This document shows positions 5,240 to 5,284 of a DNA stretch of 5,284 nt, piece by piece. The stretch comes from Actinomycetota bacterium (GTDB taxonomy: Bacteria > Actinomycetota > Acidimicrobiia > Acidimicrobiales > Ilumatobacteraceae): positions 1-5,284 of the forward strand of contig SYEA01000080.1 of assembly GCA_005800965.1 (NCBI GenBank). The letters run 5' to 3'. The translations under genes and the position numbers were made by a program. Position 1 is the stretch's first letter, and the number at the start of each line of letters is the position of its first letter. The notes beneath the pieces are model-generated. The model searched no databases. It saw only the letters and a list, made by a program, of their open reading frames with translations, and was not told where the DNA came from.

Positions 5240-5284
5240 ATGACGCGCCCGCTCGACGGCATTCGCGTGCTGGATTTCACCCGC
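5240..5284 (+). CDS. CaiB/BaiF family III CoA-transferase, first 15 codons (3' end outside window)
   Basis: The window ends 15 codons into this gene. The visible N-terminus, MTRPLDGIRVLDFTR, is the characteristic opening of family III CoA-transferases (CaiB/BaiF, including formyl-CoA transferase and alpha-methylacyl-CoA racemase-like members). In these, PLxGxRVLDxT(R/H) forms the first strand of the CoA-binding Rossmann-like part. Such enzymes move CoA between carboxylic acids. The ATG is 7 bases after the amidohydrolase stop, with no Shine-Dalgarno and no separate promoter visible, so it is probably translated by coupling in the same operon. The catalytic aspartate lies far downstream and cannot be checked, so no specific substrate is assigned. 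Confidence 0.8.
   Translation, partial: MTRPLDGIRVLDFTR

Overview
The window is a compact, gene-dense stretch of bacterial chromosome. It carries eight protein genes (two cut by the window edges), with no RNA genes, insertion sequences, CRISPR or phage genes. It suggests an actinobacterium, possibly an uncultured Acidimicrobiia-like lineage. The reasons are moderate-to-high GC, a methionine aminopeptidase with an N-terminal SEC-C zinc motif, a type I pantothenate kinase, a short HTH_22 regulator beside a thiamine-binding-family protein, and -10-like TANNNT boxes placed exactly as expected for leaderless transcripts. This placement is inference and no species can be named.

Layout. Positions 3-530 (+) hold the C-terminal part of a family 2 glycosyltransferase of the dolichol-phosphate-mannose-synthase type. 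After 20 bases comes map (551-1531, +), then an alpha/beta hydrolase with a strong ribosome binding site (1583-2368, +), then coaA (2381-3313, +) only 12 bases downstream. These form a left-hand plus-strand block of housekeeping and metabolic genes: protein N-terminal maturation, an ester or lactone-type hydrolase of unknown substrate, and the first committed step of CoA synthesis. coaA meets a two-gene minus-strand unit tail to tail with an 8-base gap. In that unit a thiamine-binding-family (PF01910) protein (3687-3923) is read first and a short HTH_22 DNA-binding protein (3322-3681) second.

Divergent from this unit is an M20 metallo-amidohydrolase (3967-5232, +), followed after 7 bases by the first 15 codons of a CaiB/BaiF family III CoA-transferase (5240 to the window end). 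The 43-base divergent spacer (3924-3966) holds the most interesting signal of the window. It is a perfect 8+8 bp inverted repeat (3929-3946) over the expected -35 region of the amidohydrolase and directly against the start of the thiamine-binding gene, next to a -10-like TACGAT exactly 6 bases before the amidohydrolase ATG. The simplest model, which is inference, is a local circuit in which the small HTH protein controls its own operon and the amidohydrolase/CoA-transferase operon.

No stretch longer than about 50 bases lacks a gene. I see no evidence of a wholly new system. The strongest candidate for something undescribed is this small regulator / thiamine-binding protein / amidohydrolase arrangement and its palindrome.
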